Positions 61,583-64,000 of a stretch of DNA of 64,000 nt are shown here, piece after piece (positions within the stretch are counted from its first letter, which is position 1; each line of letters opens with the position of its first letter). The notes beneath the pieces were generated by a model. That model worked only from the letters and a program-made list of their open reading frames with translations. It made no database searches and was not told the DNA's origin. Source of the DNA: Candidatus Bathycorpusculum sp. (GTDB taxonomy: Archaea > Thermoproteota > Bathyarchaeia > Bathyarchaeales > Bathycorpusculaceae); the NCBI GenBank assembly GCA_009778385.1, contig WRJX01000105.1:124001-188000 (forward strand). Reading direction: 5' to 3'. Made by a program: the position numbers and the translations under genes.

Positions 61583-63993
61583 GCGACGCGAGCAAGCCGT
61601 TGATCTCTTGGTTTAAGGACGTACGAAATACTGATGTGCCTGTTGTTGGCGGAAAAAATGCCAGCCTTGGTGAAATGATTCATGCTGGACTGATGGTTCC
61701 CAACGGTTTTGCTATTACAGCTTTTGCTTATGAAAAATTTATTGAAGAGACTCAAATTTCTAAAAAAATATATGCTATAATTAAGGAGACTATTGTAGAC
61801 CCTAATGATCCTAAGCAGTATGAGGGGGCTTCAAAACGTATTCGTGTGTTGATTGAAAAAACTCCTATGCCTAAAGATATTGAGTTGTCAATTAGGAAAG
61901 CTTATGAGGAGTTAAACAAGAGTTTTAATCTTAGGGATACTTTTGTTGCTGTTCGTTCTAGTGCTACTGCGGAGGATTTGCCTGATGCTTCTTTTGCGGG
62001 TCAGCAGGAAACTTTTCTTAATGTTAGGGGTTCTGATGATCTTGTTGAGGGGGTTGTGAAGTGTTGGTCGAGTTTGTTTACTCCTAGGGCTATTTTTTAT
62101 CGTGCTGAGAAGAATTTTGCGCATGATAAGGTTTTTATTAGTGTTGGTGTTCAAAAAATGGTTAACTCCCGTGTTGCGGGTGTTATGTTTACAATTAACC
62201 CTGTAACTGGAGACCGAAATGAAATTGTTATTGAATGCACCTTTGGTCTTGGTGAGGCGGTTGTTTCTGGTGCTGTTAATCCTGATGGTTTTGTTGTTGA
62301 CAAGTTGACGGGTCAAATTAAGGAACGTAGGATTGCAAAGAAGACTGTTGAGTATATTCGGGATCCAAATACAGGAAAAACTATTCATTCAAACATTTTG
62401 GGTACTAGAGCTACAGCGTCTTGTGTAAGTGACCAAGAGATAATGGCGCTTGTAGATCTTGCTCGTAGAATCGAGAAGCATTATGGTAAACCAATGGATA
62501 TTGAATGGGCAATTGACCAAGACTCGTCTTGTTCTAACAATATTTTCTTGGTTCAAGCACGTCCAGAAACAGTGTGGTCGAAAACTATGGAAACCCCAGT
62601 TGATTCTAAAGAAAAGATTGAAGAATCCTTGAAAGTTATAGTTAGAGGCATTAGTGCTGGTAAGCGTGGTTATGGTTTTGGTGTGGCTAAGGTCGCCAAG
62701 ACAACTGATGAAGCGGCATCAATTATGCAAAAGGGTGATATTCTAGTTACGGATATGACAAATCCTGACTTTGTTCCGTATATGAAGATGGCTTCTGCTA
62801 TTGTGACTGACAAAGGGGGTATTACTTCTCATGCGGCTATTGTGAGTCGAGAACTAAATATTCCTTGTGTTGTTGGAACAGAGACTGGAACTCAAGTTAT
62901 GAAGTCTGGCGAAGAATATACCGTTGATTCAAGAAATGGTATAATCTATGAAGGTATAATACCGCAGGCACAAGCGCCAGTAGAGAATCGCATGATGCCT
63001 TGTACAAATGAGGCTCCTGTTCAGGTGACAGCTACAAAAATTTACATGAACTTGGCTATTCCTGATAAGATTGAGGAATACAAGAACTTACCCTTCCAGG
63101 GCATCGGTTTAATGCGTGCAGAATTTATCTTCGCAGCATACGTTAATGAGCATCCTATGTCTTTGGTTGAGAAGGGTGAGGATCAGAAGCTTGTTGATAA
63201 GTTTGCTGAGGGTATTGCTACTGTTGCGCGTGTGATTCAGCCGCGTATTGTGGTTGTGCGGTTTAGTGATTTTAAGACTAATGAGTATCGTGATCTTGAG
63301 GGCGGCGAGAAATATGAGATTGTTGAAGAGAATCCAATGTTGGGTTGGAGGGGCTGTAGTCGCTATATTAGTAAGTGGTATGAGAAGGCTTTTCGTCTTG
63401 AGTGTCAGGCTATAAAGAAGTGTCGTGATGAATGGGGTCTTAAGAATGTTTACGTTATGCTCCCAATGGTTAGGACTCTTCAAGAAGCAAAGAAGGTTCT
63501 TGAGATTATGCGACAAGAAGGTCTTGAACGTTCACGTGACTTCAAGATTTGGTTTATGGCAGAAACTCCAAGTATTATAGTTATGGCCGATGAATTTAGT
63601 AAGTTGGTTGATGGTTTTAGTGTTGGTAGTAATGATTTGACGCAGGGTGTGTTGATGATTGATCGTGATTCTGAGCGTCTTGGTCAGATGGGTTATTTTG
63701 ATGAGCGTGATCCTGCTGTAAAGCGTATGATTGCACATTTGATTAAAGTTGCTCATGAAAATGGGTGTACCGTAAGTATATGTGGTGAGGGGCCGTCAAA
63801 CTTGCCTGACTTTTGTGAGTTTCTCGTTCGTGCAGGTATAGACAGTATATCAGTGAACAATGATGCAGTTGTAGCAACATTAAGAAATGTTGCAAGCATA
63901 GAGCAAAAAATCATTCTTGAGCGCTTAGCTGAAGTCGCCGCAGTCACAGCAGGTAAACCATTAAAGAAACCCATTCCAGACTGGGAATGGTAA
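61579..63993 (+). CDS. ppsA: Phosphoenolpyruvate synthase
   Basis: Converts pyruvate and ATP to PEP for gluconeogenesis. N-terminal ATP-binding domain with VGGKNASLGEMIHAGL and VRSSATAEDLPDASFAGQQE; phosphohistidine domain with catalytic His near residue 418 in GGITSHAAIVSRELNIP; C-terminal PEP-binding barrel with SVGSNDLTQGVLMIDRDS and CGEGPSN (active-site Cys). 804 residues is normal. TTG start overlapping the L10e stop by 4 bases suggests translational coupling. Feeds the glucan and trehalose genes at 21-31 kb. Confidence 0.96.
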   Translation: MSDASKPLISWFKDVRNTDVPVVGGKNASLGEMIHAGLMVPNGFAITAFAYEKFIEETQISKKIYAIIKETIVDPNDPKQYEGASKRIRVLIEKTPMPKDIELSIRKAYEELNKSFNLRDTFVAVRSSATAEDLPDASFAGQQETFLNVRGSDDLVEGVVKCWSSLFTPRAIFYRAEKNFAHDKVFISVGVQKMVNSRVAGVMFTINPVTGDRNEIVIECTFGLGEAVVSGAVNPDGFVVDKLTGQIKERRIAKKTVEYIRDPNTGKTIHSNILGTRATASCVSDQEIMALVDLARRIEKHYGKPMDIEWAIDQDSSCSNNIFLVQARPETVWSKTMETPVDSKEKIEESLKVIVRGISAGKRGYGFGVAKVAKTTDEAASIMQKGDILVTDMTNPDFVPYMKMASAIVTDKGGITSHAAIVSRELNIPCVVGTETGTQVMKSGEEYTVDSRNGIIYEGIIPQAQAPVENRMMPCTNEAPVQVTATKIYMNLAIPDKIEEYKNLPFQGIGLMRAEFIFAAYVNEHPMSLVEKGEDQKLVDKFAEGIATVARVIQPRIVVVRFSDFKTNEYRDLEGGEKYEIVEENPMLGWRGCSRYISKWYEKAFRLECQAIKKCRDEWGLKNVYVMLPMVRTLQEAKKVLEIMRQEGLERSRDFKIWFMAETPSIIVMADEFSKLVDGFSVGSNDLTQGVLMIDRDSERLGQMGYFDERDPAVKRMIAHLIKVAHENGCTVSICGEGPSNLPDFCEFLVRAGIDSISVNNDAVVATLRNVASIEQKIILERLAEVAAVTAGKPLKKPIPDWEW

Positions 63994-64000
63994 ACCTACA

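Noticed and set aside
61912..62388. 158-codon minus frame inside PEP synthase
   Set aside because: Mirror of the T-rich codons of ppsA on the other strand; composition is almost only N, T, L, R and I, with no domain pattern.
1..64000. GC-skew change at 38 kb as support for the origin
   Set aside because: By eye, G/C bias follows the coding strand and gene-specific codon preference (for example C-rich coding strands in both directions left of 38 kb), so I could not separate a replication signal without calculation.

Overview
The window is a 64 kb piece of an archaeal chromosome. Evidence: archaeal/eukaryote-type ribosomal proteins (S6e, S24e, S27ae, L21e, L10e, S19, L2, L23, L4, L3), RNA polymerase subunits Rpo7 and Rpo4, Spt4, Elf1, aIF2-gamma, aIF5A, SRP54, Nob1, Pus10, Sec61-beta, geranylgeranylglyceryl phosphate synthase for ether lipids, both subunits of family D DNA polymerase and an Orc1/Cdc6 initiator. 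Base composition is AT-rich, TTG/GTG starts are common, and promoters have TATA boxes with short or no leaders. The combination (PolD, fused Fae-Hps, GTP-dependent dephospho-CoA kinase, DUF2070, a tRNA with an anticodon-loop intron) fits a mesophilic TACK-side archaeon, most likely Bathyarchaeia. That placement is inference from gene content, not from a search.

Layout. 0-5 kb: a carboxypeptidase Taq (M32) cut by the left edge, a small membrane protein, an Fae-Hps fusion with an extra N-terminal helix-turn-helix, and an MFS transporter. 5-10 kb: translation and transcription cluster (S6e, aIF2-gamma, Nudix, Fcf1-type PIN, Rpo7, Spt4, GTP-dependent dephospho-CoA kinase, S24e, S27ae, SecB-like protein). 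10.5-13.8 kb: minus-strand L3-L4-L23-L2-S19 operon that stops after S19. 14-21 kb: PyrE, APS-kinase-like and APH-like kinases, S-adenosylhomocysteine hydrolase, small membrane proteins and a large multidomain radical SAM enzyme. 21.4-31.2 kb: carbohydrate locus with divergent TreT and an overlapping treZ-GH57-treY-malQ operon. 31.5-34.4 kb: PPK2, an intron-containing tRNA-Ser(CGA) and an AbrB-PhoU regulator.

34.6-47.4 kb is the replication region. It holds PolD small subunit, Orc1/Cdc6, an origin with three ORB-like elements and an almost pure AT block, then about 3 kb of little-known genes whose gaps carry about 40 copies of TGTGA/TCACA, then nitrilase, NadE, Elf1, GGGP synthase and PolD large subunit. 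One of the little-known genes encodes a predicted membrane-anchored coiled-coil protein ending in a winged helix. I consider this the best candidate for an undescribed system (origin tethering, segregation, or a local regulon).

47.4-64 kb is mostly housekeeping: a hidden winged-helix gene lacking an obvious start, MazG-like, Sec61-beta, Lsm-like, DUF2070, Nob1-NadK, aIF5A, then SRP54-Pus10-L21e-Rpo4-DUF655-KsgA-HemK2 in one direction, dCMP deaminase and a Trm11-like methyltransferase on the other strand, and L10e overlapping PEP synthase. I saw no CRISPR array, insertion sequence or rRNA.
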